Of a stretch of 64,000 nt of DNA, positions 7,861-17,366 are shown piece by piece. This stretch comes from Agrococcus beijingensis (GTDB lineage Bacteria > Actinomycetota > Actinomycetes > Actinomycetales > Microbacteriaceae), in the NCBI RefSeq assembly GCF_030758955.1, contig NZ_CP132360.1, forward strand, positions 1,331,315-1,395,314, read 5' to 3'. Position 1 is the first letter of the stretch. Each line of letters starts with the position of its first letter. The position numbers and the translations under genes were made by a program. The notes beneath the pieces are model-generated. The model was not told where the DNA came from, did no database searches, and saw nothing but the letters and a program-made list of their open reading frames with translations.

Positions 7861-8565
7861 TCACTCTGCCGGAACGAAGACCGCGACCTTCGCGGCGCGC
7901 AGCACGCGCTCACCGACCCGGTAGCCCGACTGCACGACGTCGGCGACGACCATCTCGGTCACCTCCGGGTTCGGCAGCTGGGCGACGGCCTCGTGCTTCT
8001 CGATGTCGAAGGGCTCGCCGATCTCGCCGAGCTTCACGACCCCGAGCGCCTCGAACGAGCCGCGCAGCTTCGCCGCGACGAGCGCCAGCGGACCCTCGGC
8101 CAGGTCGCCGTGCTTCTCGGCGAGGTCGAGGTCGTCGAGCGCGGGCAGCAGCGACGCGAGCACCGACGCGGTGGTCGACGCCTTGTCGAGCGCCCGCTCC
8201 CGCTCGATGCGGTTGCGGTAGTTGACGTACTCGGCGCGCAGCCGCTGCAGCTCGTCGAGCTGCGCGGCGGACTTCGCCTCGAGCTCGGCGCGCTCGGCCT
8301 CGTAGGCCTGGGCCTCGTTGGCGAGCAGCGCGCGATCCTCGTCGCTCAGGTCGTCGGATGCGTCGGCCTCGGCCTGCGCGTCGGCCGCCGGTGCCGCCTC
8401 GGTCGCCTCGGGCTCCGCCGCGGGGGCGGCTCCGGAGCCGGCCGAAGCCGGCTCGCGGGGCTCGCCCGTCACGGGGTCGATGCGACGCTTGTCGGTGATG
8501 TGCGGCTCGACGGGCTGCTCGTCGGGCTGCTCGTCGTTGGACTCGAACTGCTCGTGCTTGGCCAC
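7861..8565 (-). CDS. grpE: GrpE nucleotide exchange factor
   Basis: 234 residues, slightly longer than average because of an acidic, Ala/Glu-rich N-terminus (about 1-75). A long coiled coil (AYEAERAELEAKSAAQLDEL) leads into the conserved core, including VNYRNRIERE, and the beta domain ends VLRAAKVAVFVPAE. GrpE releases ADP from DnaK and acts as thermosensor. The start is GTG at 8565, two bases after the dnaK stop, so translation is probably coupled. The stop abuts an 18-bp repeat array before dnaJ. Part of the HspR-controlled operon. Confidence 0.95.
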   Translation of the reverse strand: MAKHEQFESNDEQPDEQPVEPHITDKRRIDPVTGEPREPASAGSGAAPAAEPEATEAAPAADAQAEADASDDLSDEDRALLANEAQAYEAERAELEAKSAAQLDELQRLRAEYVNYRNRIERERALDKASTTASVLASLLPALDDLDLAEKHGDLAEGPLALVAAKLRGSFEALGVVKLGEIGEPFDIEKHEAVAQLPNPEVTEMVVADVVQSGYRVGERVLRAAKVAVFVPAE

Positions 8566-8567
8566 GG

Positions 8568-10424
8568 CTACTTCTTCTCGTCCTCGTCGTCGACGACCTC
8601 GGCGTCGACGACATCGTCGTCCTCCGCCTGGGTCGCCGCGGGCTCCTCGCCGTCAGCGGCCGGCTGCTGCGCCTGCGCCTGCTGGTAGATGGCCTCGCCC
8701 AGCTTCGACTGCGACTGCTGCAGCTTCTCGACGGCGGTCTTGACCGCTTCGTCGTCGTCGCCCGCGAGGGCCGACTTGACCGCATCCACGTCGGCCTGCA
8801 CCTCGGCCTTGACGTCGGCGGGCAGCTGCTCGGCGTTGTCGGTCAGCACCTTCTCGACCGAGTAGACGAGCGTCTCGCCGGTGTTGCGCTGCTCGGCGGC
8901 CTCGCGGCGCGCGTGGTCGGCGGCTGCGTTGGCCTCGGCGTCCTTCACCATGCGCTCGATGTCCTCCTTCGAGAGGCTCGAGCCGCCCGTGATGGTCATC
9001 GACTGCTCCTTGCCGGTGCCCTTGTCCTTGGCGGAGACGTGCACGATGCCGTTGGCGTCAATGTCGAAGGTCACCTCGACCTGCGGGATGCCGCGGGGCG
9101 CCGGCGCGATGCCGGTGAGCTCGAACGTGCCGAGCGGCTTGTTGTCGCGGGTGAAGTCGCGCTCGCCCTGGAAGACCTGGATCGCGACCGAGGGCTGGTT
9201 GTCCTCCGCGGTCGTGAAGGTCTCGGAGCGCTTCGTCGGGATGGCGGTGTTGCGCTCGATGAGCTTCGTCATCATGCCGCCCTTGGTCTCGATGCCGAGC
9301 GAGAGCGGGGTGACGTCGATGAGCAGCACGTCCTTGCGCTCGCCCTTGAGGACGCCGGCCTGCAGGGCGGCGCCCACGGCGACGACCTCGTCAGGGTTGA
9401 CGCCCTTGTTGGGCTCCTGGCCGCCGGTGAGCTGCTTGACGAGCTCGGTGACGGCGGGCATGCGGGTCGAGCCGCCGACGAGCACGACGTGCGCGATCTC
9501 GGAGACCGTGATGCCGGCCTCGCGGATGACGTCCTCGAAGGGCTTGCGGGTGCGCTCGATCAGGTCCTTCGTCATGTTCTCGAACTGGGCGCGGGTGAGC
9601 GTCTCCTCGAGGTTGGCGGGGCCGTTCTCGGTGAGCGAGAAGTAGGGCAGCTGGATGCTCGTGCTGGTCGACGACGAGAGCTCCTTCTTGGCCTGCTCCG
9701 CTGCCTCCTTGAGGCGGCGCATCGCGATCTTGTCGTTCGAGACGTCGACGCCCGACTGCTCCTTGAAGCGCGTCTTCAGCCACTCGACGACGCGGTCGTC
9801 CCAGTCGTCGCCGCCCAGGCGGTTGTCGCCGGCGGTCGAGCGCACCTGGATGGTCGAGAAGTCGTCGTCCTTGCCCACCTCGAGCAGCGAGACGTCGAAG
9901 GTGCCGCCACCGAGGTCGAAGACGAGGATCAGCTCGTCCTCCTTGCCCTTGTCGAGGCCGTACGCGAGCGCGGCGGCCGTGGGCTCGTTGATGATGCGGA
10001 GCACGTTGAGGCCCGAGATCTCGCCGGCCTCCTTCGTGGCCTGGCGTTCGGCGTCGTTGAAGTAGGCGGGCACGGTGATGACGGCATCCGTCACCTTCTC
10101 GCCCAGGTAGGTCTCGGCGTCGCGCTTGAGCTTGCCGAGGATGCGCGCCGAGATCTCCTGCGGCGTCAGCTGCTTGCCGTCGATCTCCTGCTTCCAGTCG
10201 GTGCCCATGTGGCGCTTGACCGAGGAGATCGTGCGGTCGACGTTCGTGACGGCCTGGCGCTTGGCCGGCTCGCCGACGAGCGTCTCGCCCTCCTTGACGA
10301 AGGCGACGACCGACGGGGTCGTGCGGAAGCCCTCCGCGTTCGCGATGACGGTGGGCTCTCCGTTGTCGAGGAATGCGACGACGGAGTTGGTGGTGCCGAG
10401 GTCGATGCCGACTGCTCGTGCCAT
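8568..10424 (-). CDS. dnaK: DnaK (Hsp70) chaperone
   Basis: 618 residues, full length. The N-terminal ATPase motif GIDLGTTNS is at 5-13, with [32 protein letters not shown] and the third phosphate motif [10 protein letters not shown]. The substrate-binding domain begins near residue 360, and the tail is acidic, ending [15 protein letters not shown]. The ATG at 10424 is preceded by AGGAGG. It is first in dnaK-grpE-dnaJ-hspR, with a leader of roughly 130-150 nt and two HAIR operators overlapping the promoter. In the HspR model DnaK is also the co-repressor, so free DnaK levels feed back on transcription. Confidence 0.98.
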   Translation of the reverse strand: MARAVGIDLGTTNSVVAFLDNGEPTVIANAEGFRTTPSVVAFVKEGETLVGEPAKRQAVTNVDRTISSVKRHMGTDWKQEIDGKQLTPQEISARILGKLKRDAETYLGEKVTDAVITVPAYFNDAERQATKEAGEISGLNVLRIINEPTAAALAYGLDKGKEDELILVFDLGGGTFDVSLLEVGKDDDFSTIQVRSTAGDNRLGGDDWDDRVVEWLKTRFKEQSGVDVSNDKIAMRRLKEAAEQAKKELSSSTSTSIQLPYFSLTENGPANLEETLTRAQFENMTKDLIERTRKPFEDVIREAGITVSEIAHVVLVGGSTRMPAVTELVKQLTGGQEPNKGVNPDEVVAVGAALQAGVLKGERKDVLLIDVTPLSLGIETKGGMMTKLIERNTAIPTKRSETFTTAEDNQPSVAIQVFQGERDFTRDNKPLGTFELTGIAPAPRGIPQVEVTFDIDANGIVHVSAKDKGTGKEQSMTITGGSSLSKEDIERMVKDAEANAAADHARREAAEQRNTGETLVYSVEKVLTDNAEQLPADVKAEVQADVDAVKSALAGDDDEAVKTAVEKLQQSQSKLGEAIYQQAQAQQPAADGEEPAATQAEDDDVVDAEVVDDEDEKK

Positions 10425-10561
10425 GTGATTGCCTCCTGTTCGCAGCTGCGCTGCGCTCGTGCCTGGTTCCGGCAGACGAACCCGCCGCCGATCGAGTCGC
10501 TGTGGCGGTGCGCTCGTCTCCCGGAACCCCGGCCGCGACCTGCGCCCCGGACGGGCGCCGA

Positions 10562-10611
10562 CTTGAGTCGCGATGGCTCAAGTTTTCCATCTTGAGTCGC
10601 CTGGTGTCAAC
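10562..10611 (-). promoter_or_regulatory. dnaK promoter with two HAIR (HspR) operators
   Basis: HAIR 1 is CTTGAGT-N7-GCTCAAG at 10562-10582, one mismatch from the consensus inverted repeat. HAIR 2 is CTTGAGT-N7-TGTCAAC at 10591-10611, with a degenerate right half. On the minus strand a sigma70-type promoter can be read as TTGACA (10610-10605), an 18-bp spacer, and AAAACT (10586-10581), so both operators cover the promoter. This fits the established HspR-DnaK repression mechanism in actinobacteria. The -10 is weak and was placed by eye. Confidence 0.88.
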
Positions 10612-10665
10612 TTTGTCGGCTGTGCATCGGCCGTGAGTCGCGTAGGCCGCTGCGTGAGCACTCCC

Positions 10666-11817
10666 CTACGTCAGCACACCGCGGCTCGAGGGCACGATCC
10701 AGCGCGCCAGCACTGGGCCGCCGATCGCGGTGAGCAGCACGTAGCAGGCGGCGACGGCACCGACCTCCGGATAGCCGGCGCCCACCGCGAGCGCCGCGAT
10801 CACGATCGAGAACTCGCCCCGCGGCACGAGCGCCGCCCCCGCCCGGAGCCGGCCGCGCCGCTGCACGCCGTCGCGCGCGGCCGCGATCCAGCCGGTGCCG
10901 AGCTTCGTCGCCGTCGTCACCACCGCCAGCAGCAGCGCGGCCGGCAGCACGGGCAGCAGCTCGGCCGGCACGATCGGCAGGCCGAAGGAGAAGAAGAAGA
11001 TCGCGGCGAACAGGTCGCGCAGCGGGCTCAGGATGCTGCGGGCCCGCCGGGCGATCGACGGCGGCACCGCGATCCCGACGAGGAACGCGCCGACCGCCGC
11101 CGAGGCGCCCAGCAGCTGGGTCAGGCCCGCGACGATCAGCGTGATGCCCAGCAGCCGCAGCAGCACCTGCTCGTCGCTCGGGTGGCTGAGCAGCCGGCCG
11201 AGCGGCGCCGACGCGCGCCGCGAGGCGATGAGGATCGAGGCCACCGCGCCCATCGCGAGCGCCACGGCGCCGAGCGCCTGCCACCACTCGGCCCCCGTCA
11301 GCACCGCGATGAGCACCGGCAGGAAGAGCGCCATGGCGATGTCCTCGATCACGAGCAGCGACAGCACCGCCGGCGTCTCGCGGTTGCCGAGCCGCCCGAG
11401 GTCGTCGAGCAGGCGCGCCACGATGCCCGACGACGAGACCCAGGTGATGCCGGCCAGCGCGAGGCACGCCGGCAGCGGCATCCCGAGCGCGAGCCCGATC
11501 AGGAAGCCCGCCCCCGCGTTGAGCCCGAAGTCGACGAGCCCCGATCGCCCGTGCCGGGCGAGCGACTGGCCGAGCTCCTCGGCGGTGAACTCCAGCCCCA
11601 GCATGAGCAGCAGCAGCAGCACGCCGATCTCGGCGGCCGGGCCGATGAAGGGCAGCGCGTGCGTGATGTCGACGACGCCGCCGCTGCCGAGCGCGAGGCC
11701 CGCGAGCAGCATGAACGGCACCGGCGAGATGCCGATGCGGTGCGCCAGCAGCCCCAGCAGCGACACCCCGAGCACGACCGCGCCCAGCTCGAGCAGGAGG
11801 GCTGCGACGTCGTGCAT
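10666..11817 (-). CDS. khtU: Cation:proton antiporter, KhtU/KefB-like
   Basis: 383 residues with about 11-12 membrane segments covering the whole length, CPA2 (monovalent cation:proton antiporter-2) architecture without a C-terminal TrkA-N domain. Typical family segments are GLALGSGGVVDITHALPF and ALAGITWVSSSGIVARLL. The upstream gene, one base away, encodes a TrkA_C-type regulator, the same pairing as KhtT-KhtU of Bacillus, which exports K+ in exchange for H+. The ATG lies at 11817. Role in K+ export and pH or osmotic homeostasis is inferred from the pairing; ion specificity cannot be read from the sequence. Confidence 0.88.
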   Translation of the reverse strand: MHDVAALLLELGAVVLGVSLLGLLAHRIGISPVPFMLLAGLALGSGGVVDITHALPFIGPAAEIGVLLLLLMLGLEFTAEELGQSLARHGRSGLVDFGLNAGAGFLIGLALGMPLPACLALAGITWVSSSGIVARLLDDLGRLGNRETPAVLSLLVIEDIAMALFLPVLIAVLTGAEWWQALGAVALAMGAVASILIASRRASAPLGRLLSHPSDEQVLLRLLGITLIVAGLTQLLGASAAVGAFLVGIAVPPSIARRARSILSPLRDLFAAIFFFSFGLPIVPAELLPVLPAALLLAVVTTATKLGTGWIAAARDGVQRRGRLRAGAALVPRGEFSIVIAALAVGAGYPEVGAVAACYVLLTAIGGPVLARWIVPSSRGVLT

Positions 11818-11818
11818 G

Positions 11819-12301
11819 TCAGGCCGGCTGCAGCCTGATGCGCAGCTGGTCGATGCCGGTCGCGGATCCCACCACCACGAGCGTGTCGCCGGGCTCGAGC
11901 GGCTGCTCGGGGCCGGGCGCGGCCAGCACGTCGTGCTCGCGCACGATGGCGACGATCGAGCAGCCGGTGAGCGTGCGCGCCTTCGTGCTGCCGAGCGGGT
12001 GCCCGGCGAACGGCGAGCCCGGCTCGATCGACAGCCGCGCCGACTCGAGCCCCGGGATCTCCCGGGTCACGTCGAGCAGGCCGTCGGCGATCCGCGCCGC
12101 GCCCAGCAGCTCGGCGAGCGCATCCACCTCGTCCTCGTCGAGGGCCAGCGCCAGCCGCACGTCGTCGGGATCCTCCTTGCCGCGCACGTAGAGGTCTGCC
12201 TGCCCCTCGCGGTGCACGACGACCGAGAGCGGCACGCCCTTCACCGTGGTCATGTCGTAGCGCATCCCGATCCCGGGCAGCAGCGTCTGCGTGATCTCCA
12301 C
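11819..12301 (-). CDS. khtT: TrkA_C-domain regulator of the antiporter (KhtT-like)
   Basis: 160 residues, soluble. The C-terminal 80 residues form a TrkA_C (RCK_C) domain ending PGDTLVVVGSATGIDQL, which in KhtT binds nucleotides such as c-di-AMP and gates the antiporter. The N-terminal part MEITQTLLPGIGMRYDM is the usual KhtT opening. Its stop is one base from the antiporter start (11817), so the two are co-translated. The ATG at 12301 faces the MFS gene at 12392 across about 90 bp, so that gap must contain both promoters. Ligand specificity is not visible. Confidence 0.88.
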   Translation of the reverse strand: MEITQTLLPGIGMRYDMTTVKGVPLSVVVHREGQADLYVRGKEDPDDVRLALALDEDEVDALAELLGAARIADGLLDVTREIPGLESARLSIEPGSPFAGHPLGSTKARTLTGCSIVAIVREHDVLAAPGPEQPLEPGDTLVVVGSATGIDQLRIRLQPA

Positions 12302-12391
12302 GTGCGCATTGTGGCACCGTCGGGGCGACGCGACACCCGCCGGTCATCGGGCCTGCACCGGCTGTTCGCCCGGCGGCCCTACGCTCGAGCC

Positions 12392-13861
12392 ATGAGCGTC
12401 CCTCAGGAGCCCGTGGAGGCATCCGTCACCGCCCCCGGCAAGGCATCGCGCGACGAGCTCGTGCAGCCCGCGCAGGTGGGCGTCGAGCCCGTCACCCGCC
12501 GCGAGCTCGGGCGCCGTGCGCGCGCGTGGGCGATGTGGGACTGGGGCTCCGCGTCGTTCAACGCGGTCGTCACCACCTTCATCTTCAGCACCTACCTGGC
12601 GTCGGGCCTCTTCGTCGACCCGGCCATCGTCGACGCGGCCGGCGAGGGCGGCTCGCCGGAGCTCACGCGCGCGCTCGCCGACAACGCCTCAGTGGTCGCC
12701 TGGGCGGTCGCGATCGCCGGCATCCTGGTGGCGCTGATCGCCCCGATCGTGGGCCAGAGGTCGGATGGCGGCGGTCGCCGCAAGCTGTGGGTCACGGTCA
12801 ACACCGGGGTGACGATCGTCGCCATGGTCGGCATGTTCTTCGTCGCGCCCGTGCCCGGCTACCTCTGGCTCGGTGCGATGCTGCTGGCCATCGGCAACCT
12901 CTTCTTCGAGTTCGCCGGCGTCAACTACAACGCGATGCTGCACCAGGTCTCGACGAAGGAGTCGCTCGGCCGCACCTCGGGCTTCGGCTGGGGCATGGGC
13001 TACGTCGGCGGCATCGTGCTGCTGGCGCTGCTGCTCGTGCTGTTCATCTTCCCGATCGTCGACGGCGGGGCCGCGGGCAACGGCATCCTGAACGTGCCGA
13101 GCGGCCGCGACGGGGGCGGGCTCGACGTGCGCTTCGCGGTGCTCGCGAGCGCCGCCTGGTTCCTGGTGTTCGCGCTGCCGCTCATGCTGCGCGTGCCCGA
13201 GCTGCCGCCGACGGGCGCCGTGCCGAAGCGCGTCGGCATCATCGAGTCGTACCGCATCCTGTTCCGCACCATCGGCCGCATCGGCCGCCGCGCGCCGAAG
13301 ACGCTGCTGTTCCTCATCGCCTCGGCGGTGTTCCGCGACGGGCTCTCGGGCGTCTTCACCTTTGGCGCCATCATCGCGGCGCAGGTGTTCGACTTCACCT
13401 CCACCGAGGTCATCCTCTTCGCCATCGCCGCCAACGTCACCGCCGGCATCGGCACCTTCGTGGGCGGCTGGGCCGACGACCGCTTCGGGCCGAAGATCGT
13501 GATCATCGTCTCGCTCATCGCGCTGTCGATCTCGGGCTCCGCGGTGCTGTTCATCGAGCCCAAGAGCCTGTTCTGGGTGTTCGGCCTGGCGCTCGCCACC
13601 TTCGTCGGCCCGGTGCAGTCGGCGTCGCGCTCCTTCATGGCGCGCATCACGCCCGAGGGCCGCGAGGGCGAGATGTTCGGCCTCTACGCCACCACCGGCC
13701 GCTCGGTGTCGTTCCTCACGGCGACGCTGTTCGCGCTGTTCGTCTCGATCTCGGGCGAGACGCGCTTCGGCATCCTCGCGATCGTCGTCGTGCTGATCGC
13801 CGGCCTGCTGCTCGTGCTCCCGGTCTCGCCGAAGCCCACGCGCATCGACGACACCGACTGA
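12392..13861 (+). CDS. MFS transporter, UMF1/Atg22-like
   Basis: 489 residues with about 12 membrane helices. The N-terminal cytoplasmic segment of about 45 residues precedes RAWAMWDWGSASFNAVVTTF, the hallmark opening of the UMF1 (Atg22-like) MFS branch. FAGVNYNAMLHQVS and GFGWGMGYVGG also fit that branch. Substrate unknown; yeast Atg22 exports amino acids from the vacuole, but bacterial members are uncharacterised. ATG 12392 is chosen as the first start after the divergent promoter region. The gene is monocistronic, followed by a 260-bp intergenic stretch with a GGTACC inverted repeat. Confidence 0.9.
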   Translation: MSVPQEPVEASVTAPGKASRDELVQPAQVGVEPVTRRELGRRARAWAMWDWGSASFNAVVTTFIFSTYLASGLFVDPAIVDAAGEGGSPELTRALADNASVVAWAVAIAGILVALIAPIVGQRSDGGGRRKLWVTVNTGVTIVAMVGMFFVAPVPGYLWLGAMLLAIGNLFFEFAGVNYNAMLHQVSTKESLGRTSGFGWGMGYVGGIVLLALLLVLFIFPIVDGGAAGNGILNVPSGRDGGGLDVRFAVLASAAWFLVFALPLMLRVPELPPTGAVPKRVGIIESYRILFRTIGRIGRRAPKTLLFLIASAVFRDGLSGVFTFGAIIAAQVFDFTSTEVILFAIAANVTAGIGTFVGGWADDRFGPKIVIIVSLIALSISGSAVLFIEPKSLFWVFGLALATFVGPVQSASRSFMARITPEGREGEMFGLYATTGRSVSFLTATLFALFVSISGETRFGILAIVVVLIAGLLLVLPVSPKPTRIDDTD

Positions 13862-13930
13862 GCCGCGGCGCCGGCGGCACCCTGGCCTGCGCCGGCTGCC
13901 GACCGGCCGCCCAGCCCTGTGCGCGCCCGC

Positions 13931-13981
13931 TTCCGGTACCTCCTTGCCGCTGCCCGACGCATCCGCTCGTCATGGGGTACC
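13931..13981. repeat. Inverted repeat with CCGGTACC arms (left flank)
   Basis: CCGGTACC at 13931-13938 and its complement GGTACCGG at 13974-13981 enclose a 35-bp loop; flanking TTCC/GGAA-like bases extend the match. It lies in the 262-bp gap (13862-14123) between the MFS gene and the DUF559-like gene. A second element with the same core and nearly the same length lies on the other side of that gene (15103-15151). I see nothing else in this intergenic stretch. Confidence 0.7.
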
Positions 13982-14123
13982 GGTTTCCGGTAGCGAATTG
14001 CCGGCTCCCGAGGCATTGCTCGGCATGGGCTGCGGGGGCCGCGGTCGGCGTGCGCGGCTCTGCCCTCCACAGGACGGGGCGGATGCGGCGCCGGCGCCGC
14101 GCAGGATGGCGCACGATGCGCGC

Positions 14124-15062
14124 ATGCCCGCTGCCGCACCGCTGCCCGAGTCACTCGCCGACGGCCCGTTCTCCATCGCCGCAGCGAGGTCGGCAGGGGT
14201 GCCGGCGTCGCGCCTGCGCAGGGCCGACCTCGTGCGGCCCTGGATCGGCGTGCGCAGCACCGTCGCACCCCACGACCTGCCGTCGCACGCCGCTGCCTTC
14301 GCCCAGCGCATGCGCACCGGCCACGTCTTCGCGGGCGTGACCGCGGCCCGGCTGTGGGGGATGCCGGTCGCATCCCTGTGGAAGCCCGAGGAGCCCTTGG
14401 TCGTCGGCGTGCCCGCGGGGACGCCGCGCACCCGCGTGACCGGCGTGCGCACCCGCGAGTTCGATCCGCGGCGGCTCGGACCGACCGAGCTCGACGGCCT
14501 GCCGATCCTCGCGCCCGCTGCGACCGTCATGAGCCTCGCCCGCGACACCGAGCACCGCGATCTGGTCGCGCTCGTCGACGCGCTCGTGACGCCATCGCGG
14601 TGGTACCCCGACCTGCGGCTGCCGAAGCGCGCCTACGCCGACATCGCGGCGCTGGCGGCCTTCGCCCGGCGGTGCCGAGGGCTGCACGGCGCAGCCGCGT
14701 TCAGCGCAGCGGTCGACGACGCCCGGGCGGGCGCCGACTCTCCGCAGGAGACGCGCACCAGGCTGGTCATCGTGGCTGCCGGGCTGCCGGAGCCGGTGCT
14801 GCAGCACCCGATCCGGGCCGATGGCCGTCGGATCGCCGTCGTCGATCTCGCCTACCCGCACTGGCGCATCGCCATCGAGTACGAGGGCGAAGGCCACCTG
14901 AAGGATCCCGCGCAATGGGCGAAGGACATCCGCCGCTACGAGCGGCTCGAAGCCCTCGGCTGGATCGTGATCCGCGTCACCAAGTCGGATCTGACCGGCG
15001 ACGCGGCCGCCCTGACCCAGCGCGTGCGCGCCGCCGTCGCTCGCCGCAGCACCGCCGACTGA
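14124..15062 (+). CDS. DUF559-like / Vsr-fold endonuclease-like protein
   Basis: 312 residues from ATG 14124. The N-terminal 60 residues look like a winged-helix segment (FSIAAARSAGVPASRLRRAD), as in AbiEi-type proteins. The C-terminal 90 residues carry the DUF559 restriction-endonuclease-like pattern: VVDLAYPHWRIAIEYEGEGH, then KDIRRYERLEALGWIVIRVT. Acidic residues D and E with ...YEGEGH are plausible metal ligands. This architecture is very common and multi-copy in high-GC actinobacteria; its role is unknown. It is monocistronic and flanked by GGTACC inverted repeats. Weak similarity to toxin-antitoxin AbiEi is possible but no toxin partner is adjacent. Confidence 0.82.
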   Translation: MPAAAPLPESLADGPFSIAAARSAGVPASRLRRADLVRPWIGVRSTVAPHDLPSHAAAFAQRMRTGHVFAGVTAARLWGMPVASLWKPEEPLVVGVPAGTPRTRVTGVRTREFDPRRLGPTELDGLPILAPAATVMSLARDTEHRDLVALVDALVTPSRWYPDLRLPKRAYADIAALAAFARRCRGLHGAAAFSAAVDDARAGADSPQETRTRLVIVAAGLPEPVLQHPIRADGRRIAVVDLAYPHWRIAIEYEGEGHLKDPAQWAKDIRRYERLEALGWIVIRVTKSDLTGDAAALTQRVRAAVARRSTAD

Positions 15063-15102
15063 CGCCGGCGCATCGCTCTCCTGCCGGCGAGCGTGGGCTT
15101 TG

Positions 15103-15151
15103 CGGTACCCGGTGACCGGCGCCGGGGCGCGCAGACGGCATCCGGGTACCG
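15103..15151. repeat. Inverted repeat with CGGTACCCGG arms (right flank)
   Basis: CGGTACCCGG at 15103-15112 and the exact complement CCGGGTACCG at 15142-15151 enclose a 29-bp GC-rich loop. It occupies the convergent gap between the DUF559-like gene and the minus-strand gene ending at 15180. It may act as a bidirectional terminator. The shared GGTACC core with 13931-13981 suggests the two belong together. Confidence 0.72.
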
Positions 15152-15179
15152 GAAGTGCGGCGGTACGGCGCGGGGCGGC

Positions 15180-16112
15180 TCAGACGAGGGGGTCGGTGGG
15201 GCGGATGCGCTCGGCCTCGATCGCGGGATGGCCCAGGATGCGGTCGATCAGTCGGGCACTGCCGCCGACCAGCGTCACGTCGAGGTCGAGGTCGGTCGCG
15301 ACGAACCAGGCGGGCGCAGCATGCGGCTCGACCGGCCAGATCGCGTTGGGCGTCCGGCCGGGGTACGGCCGGTCGTGCCGCCAGCCCAGCCCCGCGGTCT
15401 CCACCCAGCGCGGGTCGAGGAAGACCGACAGCGGCGAGCGCAGCAGCACGTGCCCGCGGCCCTGCTGCTCGCGCGGCAGGCCGAGCACCCGCTGCGCCCG
15501 CATGGCGGCCAGCACCTCGGGGTCGACCGCCGCGACCTGCTCGGCCCGGTGCTCCGCCTGCAGCCGCCGCGTCTCGCGCCGCCGCACCCACCAGCTCGTG
15601 CCCGCGGGGAAGGCGGCGAAGGCGCTCGAGCCGCGCGGGTCGAGCTCGCGCCCTTCCCACACCGCGCTCAGCACTTCGGCATCGCCGTGCTCCTCGAGCA
15701 GCAGCGAGGCGAGGGTCGCGAGCAGCGGCCGCGGGATGTCGCCGTCGTGCGGCTCGCCGATGCGGCTGCCGTCCGGCAGCGCATGGCGCTCCGTGAGCCG
15801 CGAGCCGTCCGGGAGGTCGCGGCCGATCTCGCCGAAGCGCCGCAGCCACACCGACCACGGCTGCGGCTCCCCCAGCCGGTCGCCGATCAGCACCGCCGCC
15901 TCGGCCCACGAGATCTGGCGAGATCCGTAGACGGGCGTGCCCCACGCATCCGTCTCCCCTGTGGGCGTCTCGAGCGTCGCCGGATGCAGGATGCGCGCGT
16001 AGGCCTCGAAGATCGGCGGCACGACCGCGGCGATCGAGCCGAGGTCGGCGAGCGCCGCCTGCACCCAGCGCGCGCTCGAGACGTCGTGCTCGACGCGCAG
16101 CCGCCCGGCCAT
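15180..16112 (-). CDS. Conserved hypothetical protein after dcd
   Basis: 310 residues, soluble, no signal peptide or membrane segment. I do not recognise a domain. The start ATG at 16112 overlaps the last base of the dcd stop codon (TGATG), so the two genes are translationally coupled. The longer open frame upstream is a shadow running through dcd in another frame and was discarded. Tryptophan-rich segments such as ISWAEAAVLIGDRLGEPQPW and WWVRRRETRRLQAEHRAEQ hint at a folded enzyme or binding protein. Convergent with the DUF559-like gene. Confidence 0.72.
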   Translation of the reverse strand: MAGRLRVEHDVSSARWVQAALADLGSIAAVVPPIFEAYARILHPATLETPTGETDAWGTPVYGSRQISWAEAAVLIGDRLGEPQPWSVWLRRFGEIGRDLPDGSRLTERHALPDGSRIGEPHDGDIPRPLLATLASLLLEEHGDAEVLSAVWEGRELDPRGSSAFAAFPAGTSWWVRRRETRRLQAEHRAEQVAAVDPEVLAAMRAQRVLGLPREQQGRGHVLLRSPLSVFLDPRWVETAGLGWRHDRPYPGRTPNAIWPVEPHAAPAWFVATDLDLDVTLVGGSARLIDRILGHPAIEAERIRPTDPLV

Positions 16113-16747
16113 CAGGGCTCGGCCTGCTCCACCTCGGCGGGCACCGCCGGCACGCCGTCGCTCGGCGCCGCATCGATGCGCGTGCGGTGGAACGACTGGA
16201 ACGAGCGCGACGCCGTCGGCCCGCGCTGCCCCTGGTAGCGGTTGAGGTTGGGACCCTGGCCGTAGGGGTGCTCCGAGGGCGACGAGAGCTGGAAGTAGCA
16301 GACCTGCCCGATCTTCATGCCCGGCCACAGCTTGATCGGCAGCGTCGACACGTTCGACAGCTCGAGCGTCACGTGGCCCGAGAAGCCCGGGTCGATGAAG
16401 CCCGCGGTCGAGTGCGTCAGCAGCCCCAGGCGCCCGAGCGACGACTTGCCCTCGAGCCGCGCGGCGACGTCGTCGGGCAGCGTGATGCGCTCGTAGGTGG
16501 CGCCGAGCACGAACTCGCCCGGGTGCAGGATGAACGCCTCGTCGGCGCCCACCTCGACCAGCCGGGTGAGTTCGGGCTGATCCTCTGCGGGGTCGATGAA
16601 CGGGTACTTGTGGTTGTCGAAGAGCCGGAAGCCGCGGTCGAGCCGCACGTCGACGCTCGACGGCTGCAGCATCGCCAGGTCGAGCGGGTCGAGGCCGAGG
16701 GAGCCCGAGTCGAGCCGGGCACGGATGTCGCGATCGCTGAGCAGCAC
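16112..16747 (-). CDS. dcd: dCTP deaminase
   Basis: 211 residues. Contains the dCTP deaminase/dUTPase core: [20 protein letters not shown] at the N-terminus, [53 protein letters not shown] with the catalytic Glu shortly after in [10 protein letters not shown], and [16 protein letters not shown]. Converts dCTP to dUTP, or directly to dUMP in the bifunctional actinobacterial form; which activity applies cannot be decided by eye. The ATG is at 16747. The next gene starts on the final base of its stop. Confidence 0.96.
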   Translation of the reverse strand: MLLSDRDIRARLDSGSLGLDPLDLAMLQPSSVDVRLDRGFRLFDNHKYPFIDPAEDQPELTRLVEVGADEAFILHPGEFVLGATYERITLPDDVAARLEGKSSLGRLGLLTHSTAGFIDPGFSGHVTLELSNVSTLPIKLWPGMKIGQVCYFQLSSPSEHPYGQGPNLNRYQGQRGPTASRSFQSFHRTRIDAAPSDGVPAVPAEVEQAEP

Positions 16748-16880
16748 GGCCCGAGCGTATCGGCCGCGACGTGCCGTCGTCCGAGGGGCCGGGTCGCTGT
16801 TGAGCAGAAGTCATGGCGGATGCTGTGGTGCAGTCAGGGGCGGAATGGTGGACGATGGGCATTACGAGATGGAGGGCGCC

Positions 16881-17348
16881 GTGAGCGTGCATCGAGGACG
16901 CCGACTGGAGGACTGGGTCGAGCTGGCTGCAGCAGCCGTCGAGCGCGCCAAGCGGTCGCTCGGCGACCAGGAGGTCGCCCGCCGCGTCGAGGCGTCGGTC
17001 TCCGACGAGGACTACGAGACGACCGTCCGCGTGCTGCGCACCATGGGCCGCGATCTGCAGGCCTCCGCGCCCGATCTCAGCGCGCTCGACGCGAGGCTCC
17101 GCGGGCACGTGGAACCGCATCCGCACGTGCCGGAGGTGCCCGAGGAGGCGCCAGCCGCGACGAGCGAGCTCGCCGCCGAGCGCGGCCCGGCCTCAGAGAC
17201 CGACAGGCCCGACAAGACCGCGCAGGCGACGCTCGACGACCTGCCGATCGACGAGCGCGGCTCGCTCAGCCCGATGGAGGTTGCGAAGCAGCTGGCGCGG
17301 CTGCGCAACCCGATCCTGCCGCACCCGCGTCGCGGCCGGGCACGCTGA
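16881..17348 (+). CDS. Small hypothetical protein, Glu/Arg-rich
   Basis: 155 residues from GTG 16881. No recognised domain. The N-terminal half is helical and charged (RRLEDWVELAAAAVERAKRS), the middle is Pro/Glu/Ala-rich and probably disordered, and the C-terminus is basic (RNPILPHPRRGRAR). The GTG is preferred because GGAGGG lies 4 bp upstream; in-frame ATGs at 16845 and 16869 are alternatives. It stands alone between divergent dcd and convergent DUF1206 genes. Codon bias supports coding, but the start and function are uncertain. Confidence 0.65.
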   Translation: MSVHRGRRLEDWVELAAAAVERAKRSLGDQEVARRVEASVSDEDYETTVRVLRTMGRDLQASAPDLSALDARLRGHVEPHPHVPEVPEEAPAATSELAAERGPASETDRPDKTAQATLDDLPIDERGSLSPMEVAKQLARLRNPILPHPRRGRAR

Positions 17349-17366
17349 CGCCTGCCCCGACCGCGG

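Noticed and set aside
5263..8688. Long plus-strand open frame (1141 codons) opposite the membrane operon and dnaJ-grpE
   Set aside because: Shadow of dnaJ, hspR and neighbours on the other strand; composition is Arg/Ala/Ser-rich nonsense with no ribosome site.
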